A DNA stretch of 34,955 nt from a bacterium (GCA_021373255.1 JAJFTD010000141.1:1-34955); one strand, 5' to 3'. Shown: positions 17,301 to 22,794, numbered from the stretch's first letter. A program made the numbers and translations. The notes: generated from the sequence alone by a model not told the origin.

Positions 17301-17585
17301 TCTTGGCCGTGACATACACCAGATCCTGTTGACAAACTGACGTAACTCATCTGGATCTGCGTTGTAGTGCTTAGCGAAAACGACAACGGGATTATCACCG
17401 ACAAAGAAGATCTTCTCCGCGCTCACGGTGTTCGCAAGTGAAAGCCACTCTCCTCTGTTTAGCCAGTTTTCCGGATCAGACGCACCTGGCGAGGAGACTG
17501 CGTCAAGAAGCGAGCCCTTCTCGAAATGCAGATCCTTGTAGGCTGCTTCGAGCATTGTCTGCGGGTCTTGGAGTACATACGGCAT
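14385..17585 (-). CDS. Eco57I-type N6-adenine DNA methyltransferase with recognition domain
   Basis: This 1066-residue protein transfers a methyl group from SAM to adenine in a DNA site. Motifs in order are HYTP at 340-343 (motif X region), DPSCGSGIF at 368-376 (motif I), GIDINP at 411-416 and NPPWG at 496-500 (motif IV, typical of N6-adenine enzymes). Residues 1-330 form a helical N-terminal region (IFIRYLEDRGII near 199-210) seen in Eco57I/type IIG proteins; I see no nuclease motif there. Residues about 600-950 resemble a target recognition domain. GGAGG lies 9 bases before the ATG. It lies between a MerR-like regulator and a separate PD-(D/E)XK protein, suggesting a split restriction-modification system rather than a one-chain type IIG enzyme. 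Confidence 0.88.
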   Translation of the reverse strand: MPYVLQDPQTMLEAAYKDLHFEKGSLLDAVSSPGASDPENWLNRGEWLSLANTVSAEKIFFVGDNPVVVFAKHYNADPDELRQFVNRIWCMSRPRFLFLAMPGDLRVLDLSRPPVGPGESIDSHNRVLGGVKAAADVQRCLSRFRAEELETGRLLNEDRLPKSCDRADQALIRDLRTIREQLQQSLDVSYVHALLGRSIFIRYLEDRGIIDEEYFLNVAHGHPEWQAILEAPLPFNLMDEEMHRLLYPRVLNSKEFTYALFAQIAKDFNGDAFPSSADENDVVTSKHLRMLQRFLVGAADNQLRLFFHAYKFDVIPIELISSIYEEFYKAKEDEADNGTHYTPDALVEYVLSQVLDESVLQRKPRIIDPSCGSGIFLVKAYRRLVRYKMRGLERELNRNELREIMRDQLAGIDINPEAVRVAAFSLYLALLDCQEPKDIRHSPRLPNLLKSEHVIRDPDQYFDTLLVSNAFDIEGANSSELSHGFGDGCFDVVIGNPPWGSPRSNDKEGKKALQVAKDWCEDRGYTAGDDEYSQLFIHRAMDLLAPGGRAGLLVSTGVFFKHENKSRQFREQWLTRAKLVKLTNFAHLADTYFAGAAAPFACVVFDLSTWNPNHRFEYWSAKKTSMAAKLRSVVLSRADLKSVSQADALAHDEIWKIYWWGGHMDWALVRALRAHPNICQLDIDGKSIYIDSGVGFMDERKSSSSVSSKDIAEYKVLPTKHVWRYGPLPKASLVDVPKNVSRLGNKSVYQGLRLVVRRGVQKELQIRLDNEPYCFKHSVFGIRLNNDFPDVAKIIVGICWSSLARYYLWMTVGSWGPWHNAIHKHSILDIPIRLPEDEYTRTSIVRLVDELSSLDPRDIYDSRKIHHKKLELDEAILDLYQLTVPERERVCDMIDYELDLFFNKWRGSAVKPVSLDGLSKRHGVIDDLHSSCAEQIPIEGYLQSFLSSWSYQLEPDEEFCWRIVQPHRGSSMLAVIFSSQFRSEPLPPPEDSDEEKWQQLLQDLAISSLQTHGASNVLIDGILRVVSATDIVIIKRDERRLWTRSAAREDAEATLAQAMLLEDVQL

Positions 17586-17616
17586 AATTGTCTTCCTCCA
17601 CGATCAGGCTTGAGGC

Positions 17617-18054
17617 TTACGCAGCCTTTCCGGCAACCAAGTCTTGTCCGAAGCTCTCCAGCAAAGCCGACCAAGTCGCCCCCACAGGGAACAACATGAG
17701 GCGCTGGCCGGGCTGTTGAAGAGCACTCACCATAGAGCTTAACACCTCATCACCATCGCGCCAAGCTATATCGTTTCCGCTGACAACCAGCACAAGACCA
17801 ACTAGTGGCCGTTCTTGGCCCGAGAGTCCTCGGAGGTTTTCAACGGCCTTACGAATCTCTTGCGTTGAGAATCCTGCATTCCTCAGGTTAATGACTGCCA
17901 GGGTCTCCATCAAACCAGATCCACCGATAAAATGCCCATGACGCCCACGCCCCAGCCGTTCCGGTGTTACAAGCCCTAACTTCACCCAACTAATAAGTGT
18001 TGTCACGGGCAGACCAAGGCGCCTACCTAGTTCTCTTGCAGTACATCCAGTCAC
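17617..18054 (-). CDS. MerR-like transcriptional regulator of the methyltransferase cassette
   Basis: This is a regulator with an N-terminal winged helix of MerR type (TARELGRRLGLPVTTLISWVKLGLV, then a GRGRHGHFIGG wing and NAGFSTQEIRKAVENLR). The remaining 80 residues do not match a metal-binding or drug-binding sensor that I know. It lies 31 bases upstream of the methyltransferase on the same strand, like the controller genes of restriction-modification systems. The start is uncertain: the frame is open to a GTG at 18111 and an ATG at 18084, but a near-consensus promoter lies at 18064-18092 and implies the GTG at 18054, with an almost leaderless mRNA. Confidence 0.7.
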   Translation of the reverse strand: MTGCTARELGRRLGLPVTTLISWVKLGLVTPERLGRGRHGHFIGGSGLMETLAVINLRNAGFSTQEIRKAVENLRGLSGQERPLVGLVLVVSGNDIAWRDGDEVLSSMVSALQQPGQRLMLFPVGATWSALLESFGQDLVAGKAA

Positions 18055-18063
18055 AATGTCGTT

Positions 18064-18092
18064 ATTGTACAATTGGTTGCACATTATGTCAA
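18064..18092 (-). promoter_or_regulatory. sigma70-type promoter for the MerR/methyltransferase/nuclease cassette
   Basis: Read on the minus strand, TTGACA (18087-18092), a 17-base spacer and TACAAT (18064-18069) match the consensus at 11 of 12 positions. Expected transcription start is near 18057, three bases from a GTG at 18054. The -10 overlaps a perfect 10-bp palindrome ATTGTACAAT (18064-18073), a possible operator for the regulator itself. Confidence 0.65.
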
Positions 18093-18122
18093 CGCCACCA
18101 TGATGTCTCACCAGATTCTCAC

Positions 18123-18152
18123 TTGACTATCTGCTCGCTTTCAGGTTATCAT
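18123..18152 (+). promoter_or_regulatory. sigma70-type promoter for the Dam-type gene
   Basis: TTGACT (18123-18128), an 18-base spacer and TATCAT (18147-18152) precede the methylase gene. It stands back to back with the cassette promoter, their -35 elements 30 bases apart. Confidence 0.65.
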
Positions 18153-18153
18153 A

Positions 18154-18167
18154 CGAACATTCGTTCG
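18154..18167 (+). promoter_or_regulatory. LexA-type (SOS) operator
   Basis: CGAACATTCGTTCG is a perfect palindrome with the GAAC-N4-GTTC core of the Gram-positive LexA box (consensus CGAAC-N4-GTTCG). It lies just after the -10 element, over the expected transcription start, where a bound repressor would block initiation of the Dam-type gene. No lexA or phage repressor is visible in the window. Confidence 0.75.
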
Positions 18168-18183
18168 GCAACAAGGAGGCATT

Positions 18184-19032
18184 ATGTCTACCAGACTCAG
18201 ATCCCCTATTCAGTGGTTTGGCGGCAAACAAGCGATGGCCGCGAAGCTACTTCCATTATTTCCCGATCATCGCACTTATGTTGAGCCGTTCGGCGGTGGT
18301 GGCTCACTACTCATCAGTAAGGAGCCGAGCCCGGTAGAGGTATATAATGACTTGAACGCGGACCTGGTGAACTTCTTTCGCGTATTGCGAGATCCAATCC
18401 TGTTCCCCAATTTCTACAATCGCGCCTGGCTGAGCCCATTTAGCCGGGAGGAATATCTATTCTGCAGGGACCACCTAAACGAGGATCCTAGTCCGGCGGA
18501 ACGCGCCAGGCGTTTCTTCGTGTTGGCGCGATTCAGCTTTAGCGGCCTGGTGGGGAAGTCGTTCGGGATCAACATAGCATCATCGAGCGGGGGAATGGTT
18601 GAGAAAGTCTCAGCCTACCGCAACATACTCTGCGTGCTCCCGCTGATCGCCGAGCGATTATCTCGAGCGGAGATAGAGTGTCGGGATTTCCGACAGATCA
18701 TAAAGATTTACGACCGGCCCGAGACGTTCTTCTATTTGGACCCGCCCTATGTACCATCCACCCGGAAGTGCGGCGGGTATGCGCACGAGATGACAGAGCA
18801 GGACCACCAGGAGCTCGTGGAGCTGCTGCGCGGGATCCAAGGCAAAGCGATGTTATCAGGATATCACAACGAGCTTTATGATAGCTTGGGTTGGCGGCGG
18901 ATGGAATGGCAGGTCAACTGCAGTGCAGTCGGCCGGACACGTGCTACGGGATTGCAAGGCGTTGGGGTTATGGGTGAAGCCCAGAAGAGGACCGAGTGTA
19001 TATGGATGAATTATGAAATTCCGAGTAATTGA
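18184..19032 (+). CDS. Dam-type (D12 class) N6-adenine DNA methyltransferase
   Basis: This 282-residue enzyme has the alpha-class order of motifs: WFGGK at 11-15 (motif X), VEPFGGGGS at 33-41 (motif I, SAM binding) and DPPY at 186-189 (motif IV, catalysis). It would methylate adenine, often in GATC, although the target cannot be read from sequence. AAGGAGG is 4 bases upstream of the ATG. It is transcribed away from the restriction-like cassette from a LexA-type controlled promoter, so it is probably an orphan phage methylase made during induction, which may protect replicating phage DNA or alter expression. Confidence 0.9.
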   Translation: MSTRLRSPIQWFGGKQAMAAKLLPLFPDHRTYVEPFGGGGSLLISKEPSPVEVYNDLNADLVNFFRVLRDPILFPNFYNRAWLSPFSREEYLFCRDHLNEDPSPAERARRFFVLARFSFSGLVGKSFGINIASSSGGMVEKVSAYRNILCVLPLIAERLSRAEIECRDFRQIIKIYDRPETFFYLDPPYVPSTRKCGGYAHEMTEQDHQELVELLRGIQGKAMLSGYHNELYDSLGWRRMEWQVNCSAVGRTRATGLQGVGVMGEAQKRTECIWMNYEIPSN

Positions 19033-19058
19033 CAACCGGCGGATCCTATCCGGGCCTT

Positions 19059-19085
19059 GTTAGGGCTGGCCCCGGGCGCCCTAAC
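19059..19085. repeat. 8-bp perfect inverted repeat after the Dam-type gene
   Basis: GTTAGGGC (19059-19066) pairs with GCCCTAAC (19078-19085) around an 11-base GC-rich loop. It lies 26 bases downstream of the methylase stop codon and may protect the mRNA 3' end or act with the next hairpin. Confidence 0.7.
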
Positions 19086-19086
19086 G

Positions 19087-19129
19087 GCAAAAGCGGGAGA
19101 ACCTCTGTATGTAGGTCTCCCGCTTTTGC
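19087..19129. terminator. long bidirectional hairpin terminator
   Basis: GCAAAAGCGGGAGA (19087-19100) and TCTCCCGCTTTTGC (19116-19129) are perfect complements over 14 bp, extended to about 17 bp with one bulged base. Stems flanked by an A-run and a T-run are typical of bidirectional terminators; this one ends the Dam-type transcript. Confidence 0.8.
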
Positions 19130-19290
19130 TCTGCATTTCCTATGTGTCCACTCACTAAAAAATGGACACATAGTGGACACGGCAATACTCAACCCATCCC
19201 GACCGAACCCATATACAAGGTTGAATCAAGCTCATATTTCAATCTCAAATTCCATGATTAACACAACCCCAAAAGCGGTAGGCTCATGTG

Positions 19291-19320
19291 GTCGTTTGGG
19301 TTCGAATCCCAGGCTACTCA
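19291..19320 (+). other. tRNA 3'-end-like fragment 1
   Basis: A T-arm with loop TTCGAAT closed by TTGGG/CCCAG is followed by a 7-base acceptor-like arm GCTACTC and a discriminator A. No 5' half is present. The preceding bases (CTCAT, GGTCG) recall an initiator tRNA 3' half with a deletion, but this is weak. Confidence 0.45.
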
Positions 19321-19472
19321 TTACTGTATCATTGCTAAGCTATGAGTACGCGCATCTGCTCCATTGGTGCGCCCAAAAATACTTTATACTACTGAAATTT
19401 TATGATTTTCAGCTTGATATCAGCCCGCATTCGTGCGTAAAACTGCCTGATATTTGCCGTCATTAGAGATGA

Positions 19473-19500
19473 TTCGGGAGTTCGAATCTCGCCGCCCCTA
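19473..19500 (+). other. tRNA-Trp-like 3' end, candidate right attachment site
   Basis: The sequence GGGAGTTCGAATCTCGC followed by CGCCCCTA closely matches the 3' end of bacterial tRNA-Trp, whose acceptor arm begins AGGGGCG and ends CGCCCCT. Only the 3' end is present, in plus orientation, directly after the phage accessory genes. That is the expected form of attR when a phage has integrated in a plus-strand tRNA-Trp gene left of the window. Confidence 0.55.
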
Positions 19501-19535
19501 GCCTGCCATTATTCCCATTCTGACGAGAGAACATG

Positions 19536-19544
19536 TGGTATACT
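19536..19544 (+). promoter_or_regulatory. extended -10 promoter for the Fe-S nuclease gene
   Basis: TGG followed by TATACT forms an extended -10 element (TGn-TATAAT type). No good -35 is visible at 17 bases; extended -10 promoters can do without one. It lies about 40 bases before the chosen ATG. Confidence 0.45.
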
Positions 19545-19582
19545 CATACCGACTATGCACACAGTTCTTCTGGAGGATGGGA

Positions 19583-20488
19583 ATGGGAGATCTTGAAAAC
19601 CGGTTAGTTTGGTCGCATTCCAGGCAGGCTACTTTTGACTCGTGCAAGCGCAAATACTACTACCACTACTACGGCTCTTGGGGAGGATGGAACTCGGATG
19701 CCCCAGGGCTTATTCGACAAGCATACCTGCTCAAGAATCTCGACGGATTAGATGCGTATGTGGGAAGCCTTGTGCATAAGCATATTAGTAGAGTCTGTGC
19801 CAACCTCTCTTACGGCAAAGCGCATAGCCTTGATCCCAACACCTTAGCGAAAGAGTTGGACCGGGCATTCATAGAGTCTACAGATGACGTTTGGTATAGA
19901 GACCCGAAGAGGCGCACCCGATTCTTTGAAGATCACTATAACGGCGGGATATCTGCTGAACTGAAAGAGAGCAAGAAGCAAAAAGCTGTAGCTTGCATTA
20001 AAGCATTCTTGGGCAGTCGCATGTTTGCACAGCTCCAACAATATGCAACGCAAATACATTGGCTGTGGATTGATCCTCCGAGGTTTTCGCCAAACAGTGA
20101 GTTCAGCCTGGGCGATTGTCATGCATTCGGGAAACTCGACCTTGCATTTAAGTCTGCCGGAAAAGTCTACTTAATTGATTTCAAGACGGGCAAGCAAGAT
20201 GCATCCGAACAAGAGCAGATTGGAGTCTACGCACTATTTGCTAAAGATAAATGGGCTTGCGAAACTGACGCAATCACCTGTGGCATGGTCGCCCTTTATC
20301 CCGAATATAGTGAAAGACGCTATGCGGTCACTGACCAATCATTAGCGGAGGTAGAAGAACGCATCAAGATCGGTTATTCAGAGATGGTAACTCTACATGA
20401 AGCCGGACTCAATTACCAGGATTCCTCATTTTCACCCAGCAAAAGAAAGTGCGAATGGTGCAACTTCAAAGAGATATGTAAAACATAA
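19583..20488 (+). CDS. RecB/Cas4-like PD-(D/E)XK nuclease with a probable Fe-S cluster
   Basis: This 301-residue protein has the RecB-family nuclease layout: N-terminal SHSRQATFDSCKRKYYYHYYG with Cys21, His65 in VGSLVHKH, Asp186 in GKLDLAF, Asp199 and Lys201 in LIDFKTGK, and the QxxxY motif at 212-216. Three cysteines at 290, 293 and 299 (CEWCNFKEIC) complete a four-cysteine set with Cys21, as in AddB and Cas4, where it holds a 4Fe-4S cluster. The ATG at 19583 has GGAGG 6 bases upstream. There is no helicase or Cas gene beside it, so it is an orphan whose role in DNA ends or defence is unknown. Terminator-like sequence follows. Confidence 0.82.
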   Translation: MGDLENRLVWSHSRQATFDSCKRKYYYHYYGSWGGWNSDAPGLIRQAYLLKNLDGLDAYVGSLVHKHISRVCANLSYGKAHSLDPNTLAKELDRAFIESTDDVWYRDPKRRTRFFEDHYNGGISAELKESKKQKAVACIKAFLGSRMFAQLQQYATQIHWLWIDPPRFSPNSEFSLGDCHAFGKLDLAFKSAGKVYLIDFKTGKQDASEQEQIGVYALFAKDKWACETDAITCGMVALYPEYSERRYAVTDQSLAEVEERIKIGYSEMVTLHEAGLNYQDSSFSPSKRKCEWCNFKEICKT

Positions 20489-20532
20489 TACCGATCATTC
20501 TTATCACTTATAATGAAACACTTATGGACGTT

Positions 20533-20560
20533 CTATACGATGCGTATAGAGGGCTTTTTT
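20533..20560 (+). terminator. terminator after the Fe-S nuclease gene
   Basis: CTATAC (20533-20538) and GTATAG (20544-20549) form a 6-bp stem with a 5-base loop, followed by AGGGC and six T residues. The stem is AT-rich, but the T-run is good and the location is right. Confidence 0.6.
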
Positions 20561-20650
20561 GTAGCATCTCGTCGACACCAGCTATACGGTTGGTAATCCA
20601 GTGCTAATCAGAAACTTCTGCGCAATATTCTAAGGATGGTGGCGATCAAA

Positions 20651-21679
20651 ATGAGACTTTCTACTTTTATCGTTTATGTTAGTGTTCTCGTCTGCCTAGC
20701 GAAACTACCAGCATCTGCTTCAAATTACTCCATAGAGCAGATTTATACTGTTCACGGTTCTTCGTCTATTGCGCTTGACATTAGTAACAACGGCCAGATT
20801 ATTGGTTCATCGGGTACAGGTTCTGGCAACACTGGCGCATTTTTTTGGAGCCGCGAGACTGGCTATGTCGATATATGGTCGTCGACGGGTGTTTCGTTTG
20901 ATCCTGTGGCAATTAATGATGCTGGTCAAATTATAGGCAGAATAACAAGTGAATGGACAACCCCTGCTGCACTATGGTATTCGGAAAATGGCGCGATTAG
21001 TCCTATGGATTTACACGACGTATATAGCATTAACTCGGCTGGAATAGTACTAGGTGTTTCCGACACCGGTAATACGGTGTTGCTGGACAACAATAAACAT
21101 AGCACCACCGAACTCACAGGCGCTTTCGAGGGAATAATCTCTTGCGGTAATCTAAACAATTCGGGACAGGCAGTCATTACGACAATATGGACGGACAGTG
21201 GTCCTGGCTGGGCTATTGCTGGTTGCACGGCATACAGATGGGATTCTGCCAACGGCATAGCGGTCCAGTTGGATTCACCATTCGATGAGAATAATGCCTA
21301 TGTCAATGCGATAAACGATCATGGCTATGCGGTCGGCATATCCGGAAACCACGCCGTGATGTGGAACCCCGACGGGTCGGTTGTGGACCTTGGCGAGGGC
21401 AGTGCCTGGGATATTAATAACCTTGGGCAGATAGTTGGAAGTAGTCGTGAATACGGCGCAGTGCTGTGGCAGTCTGACGGCACGATTGTTAACCTGCCCG
21501 ACACTACAGACAGTGATGATTCCTGGGCTTTGGCAATCAACGATGCAGGGTGGATTGTTGGTCAGGACGGCGCGAACGCCGTCCTCTGGCAACCAGTTCC
21601 CGAACCATCCGCCTTTGCAGCGTTAGCATGCGGCTTGGTTGGGATTTTCACCCGCACAAGAAAGCGTCGAAGCTCATAA
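20651..21679 (+). CDS. secreted HAF-repeat protein with a PEP-CTERM sorting signal
   Basis: This 342-residue exported protein has an N-terminal signal peptide (RLSTFIVYVSVLVCLAKLPASA). Its body is a series of about 40-50-residue beta repeats with recurring phrases such as AINDAGQIIG, SINSAGIVLG, AINDHGYAVG, DINNLGQIVG and AINDAGWIVGQ, each followed by an 'A.LW' strand. That is the HAF repeat. The C terminus has VPEPSAFAALACGLVGIF then basic residues, the PEP-CTERM signal cut by an exosortase; no exosortase is in the window. I chose the ATG at 20651, with GGTGG 8 bases upstream, over the ATG at 20636, which has no spacer. Probably a surface or biofilm protein; function unknown. Confidence 0.85.
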   Translation: MRLSTFIVYVSVLVCLAKLPASASNYSIEQIYTVHGSSSIALDISNNGQIIGSSGTGSGNTGAFFWSRETGYVDIWSSTGVSFDPVAINDAGQIIGRITSEWTTPAALWYSENGAISPMDLHDVYSINSAGIVLGVSDTGNTVLLDNNKHSTTELTGAFEGIISCGNLNNSGQAVITTIWTDSGPGWAIAGCTAYRWDSANGIAVQLDSPFDENNAYVNAINDHGYAVGISGNHAVMWNPDGSVVDLGEGSAWDINNLGQIVGSSREYGAVLWQSDGTIVNLPDTTDSDDSWALAINDAGWIVGQDGANAVLWQPVPEPSAFAALACGLVGIFTRTRKRRSS

Positions 21680-21881
21680 ACGGTCTTGGTTAGTTCACTG
21701 TACATTTACAGGGTTGTGTGCCGTAAACCTGCTGCATACAACCCTGGTCTCTATGCTTCTGCTAACATACCAACTAACATAATGCCAGTTCAATCCCTGT
21801 GCTAGTCCTAAAAGAAAGCCACTATTGAGCACGATTTGAGTATCAAAAAGACTCAACAATAGCTTTCTGTAGACCGCTAAG

Positions 21882-21905
21882 TCGGGTTCAAGCCCCGGCC
21901 TCTCG
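21882..21905 (+). other. tRNA 3'-end-like fragment 2
   Basis: A 6-bp stem with loop TTCAAGC (GTCGGG / CCCGGC) is followed by CTCTCG. This is a T-arm-like hairpin with a short acceptor-like tail. There is no 5' half. The tRNA of origin is not clear. Confidence 0.35.
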
Positions 21906-21906
21906 C

Positions 21907-21945
21907 GGCATTATCAGATAATGCCATAATGCCAATATAATGCCA
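21907..21945. repeat. inverted and direct ATAATGCC repeats
   Basis: GGCATTAT (21907-21914) and ATAATGCC (21918-21925) are a perfect 8-bp inverted repeat with a 3-base centre. ATAATGCCA is then repeated directly at 21926-21934 and 21937-21945, and another copy lies at 21779-21787. They adjoin a tRNA-like fragment, a layout that fits recombinase binding sites. Confidence 0.65.
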
Positions 21946-21955
21946 AACGCAAAAC

Positions 21956-21990
21956 AAAGGCCCTCCGAGATGCTCTCTCAGAGGGCCTTT
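21956..21990. terminator. terminator downstream of tRNA-Leu (bidirectional)
   Basis: AAAGGCCCTC (21956-21965) pairs perfectly with GAGGGCCTTT (21981-21990). A-run on one side and TTTT on the other allow function in both directions. On the minus strand it ends tRNA-Leu 10 bases after its 3' end. Confidence 0.8.
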
Positions 21991-21999
21991 TGATCTTGG

Positions 22000-22080
<81 letters not shown>

Positions 22081-22109
22081 AGTTTTTCGTGCAGGTATTT
22101 TATAGTGTC

Positions 22110-22138
22110 AGTTTATCAAAAGGAAGAGGGCATGTCAA
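22110..22138 (-). promoter_or_regulatory. promoter of tRNA-Leu
   Basis: On the minus strand TTGACA (22133-22138), a 17-base spacer and TAAACT (22110-22115) lie about 30 bases upstream of the tRNA 5' end. Confidence 0.6.
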
Positions 22139-22167
22139 ACTTGAAAAGCGCTTAACTATCTGAGCCG

Positions 22168-22196
22168 TTGTGCTTGGAGGGCGTGTGCAGTATAAT
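22168..22196 (+). promoter_or_regulatory. promoter of the lipoprotein gene
   Basis: TTGTGC (22168-22173), a 17-base spacer and a perfect TATAAT (22191-22196) precede the gene. Confidence 0.65.
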
Positions 22197-22238
22197 GGCT
22201 GTGGTTTTACTTATAAACTGCCATTTGGAGGAAACCAA

Positions 22239-22736
22239 GTGTTTGATATTCTACCTGTTGGAAAGAAATTTCGCGCAATTGCTGTTTCGGGAATGCTGCT
22301 GGGTGTGTTAATGGTGGCTGGCTGTGGGAATCAGTCGGCTGATACTAGTAGTTCTGCTATGCCTACGGGCACATCTAGTGCACCTAAGGTCCCTGCCGCA
22401 GGTCCTGCTATTTCCGATAAGTTAAAGTTCGACCAACTTATACTTGATTCACCGGTCAAGACAACGGGTGGAAATGGGAGTCCTCAATTTTTACAGTTTA
22501 CATACACCGACAGAGATGGCTCGGTTTACAAGTGTAGTCTCCCTAAGGCTATGTCTGAAGGTGAATATACTCCCGATGAATGGGTAAGGACGTTTAATCT
22601 GTACAGGCAGGCTAAACCTGTTAGCCATAAGGTTGTTCCTAAGAGCTCCGATGGGCAATCAGTCCAGGGATTCCCGTTTATCGCACCTCAGCCTCAAGCT
22701 CCGGCATCAAACACCACTCAGCCTGCAGGTCAATAG
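22239..22736 (+). CDS. small secreted lipoprotein, function unknown
   Basis: This 165-residue protein has a lipoprotein signal peptide: basic n-region KKFR, a hydrophobic core (AIAVSGMLLGVLMV), and lipobox VAGC, so it is anchored to a membrane through its Cys. A Ser/Thr/Pro-rich linker follows, then a short domain containing FLQFTYTDRDGSVYKCSL, and a Pro/Gln-rich tail. I do not recognise the domain. The start is a GTG at 22239, chosen because GGAGG lies 7 bases upstream and it falls just ahead of the signal peptide; an open frame back to 22170 overlaps the promoter. A strong terminator follows. Confidence 0.75.
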   Translation: MFDILPVGKKFRAIAVSGMLLGVLMVAGCGNQSADTSSSAMPTGTSSAPKVPAAGPAISDKLKFDQLILDSPVKTTGGNGSPQFLQFTYTDRDGSVYKCSLPKAMSEGEYTPDEWVRTFNLYRQAKPVSHKVVPKSSDGQSVQGFPFIAPQPQAPASNTTQPAGQ

Positions 22737-22764
22737 GCTTCTTAGTATAAAATTAATTACAGAA

Positions 22765-22794
22765 GGGCGCCGCACTGATGTGGGCGCCCTTTTT
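22765..22794 (+). terminator. Rho-independent terminator after the lipoprotein gene
   Basis: GGGCGCC (22765-22771) pairs with GGCGCCC (22783-22789), followed by five T residues. Confidence 0.9.

Larger units (their letters stand above)
19130..19575. other. non-coding region with attachment-site-like elements
   Basis: No credible gene is present. It holds an inverted repeat TATGTGTCCA / TGGACACATA (19141-19150, 19163-19172) followed by a third partial copy GTGGACAC (19173-19180), a short inverted repeat TACTCAT / ATGAGTA (19315-19321, 19342-19348) and two tRNA 3'-end-like fragments. This mix of a tRNA tail and short arm-like repeats is what an integrated element's right end looks like. Confidence 0.55.
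21680..21999. other. non-coding region with repeats and a tRNA-like fragment
   Basis: No gene is seen. It contains an imperfect inverted repeat (about 21811-21827 with 21851-21867), a tRNA 3'-end-like fragment at 21882-21905, a set of ATAATGCCA repeats and a terminator next to tRNA-Leu. It may be a second recombination site or the relic of an older insertion. Confidence 0.5.

Noticed and set aside
14385-17585. Single-chain type IIG restriction enzyme
   Set aside because: I see no PD-(D/E)XK in the N-terminal 330 residues; nuclease function is more likely in the neighbouring protein. A structure prediction could reverse this.
13729-18054. Assignment to BREX (PglX) or DISARM
   Set aside because: No PglZ, BrxC, DrmA helicase or DrmB is present; only the methyltransferase class is shared.
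19029-19466. 145-residue open frame after the Dam-type gene
   Set aside because: It covers two strong hairpins, the inverted repeat and a tRNA-like fragment, has no ribosome-binding site and starts inside the methylase stop; composition is not protein-like.
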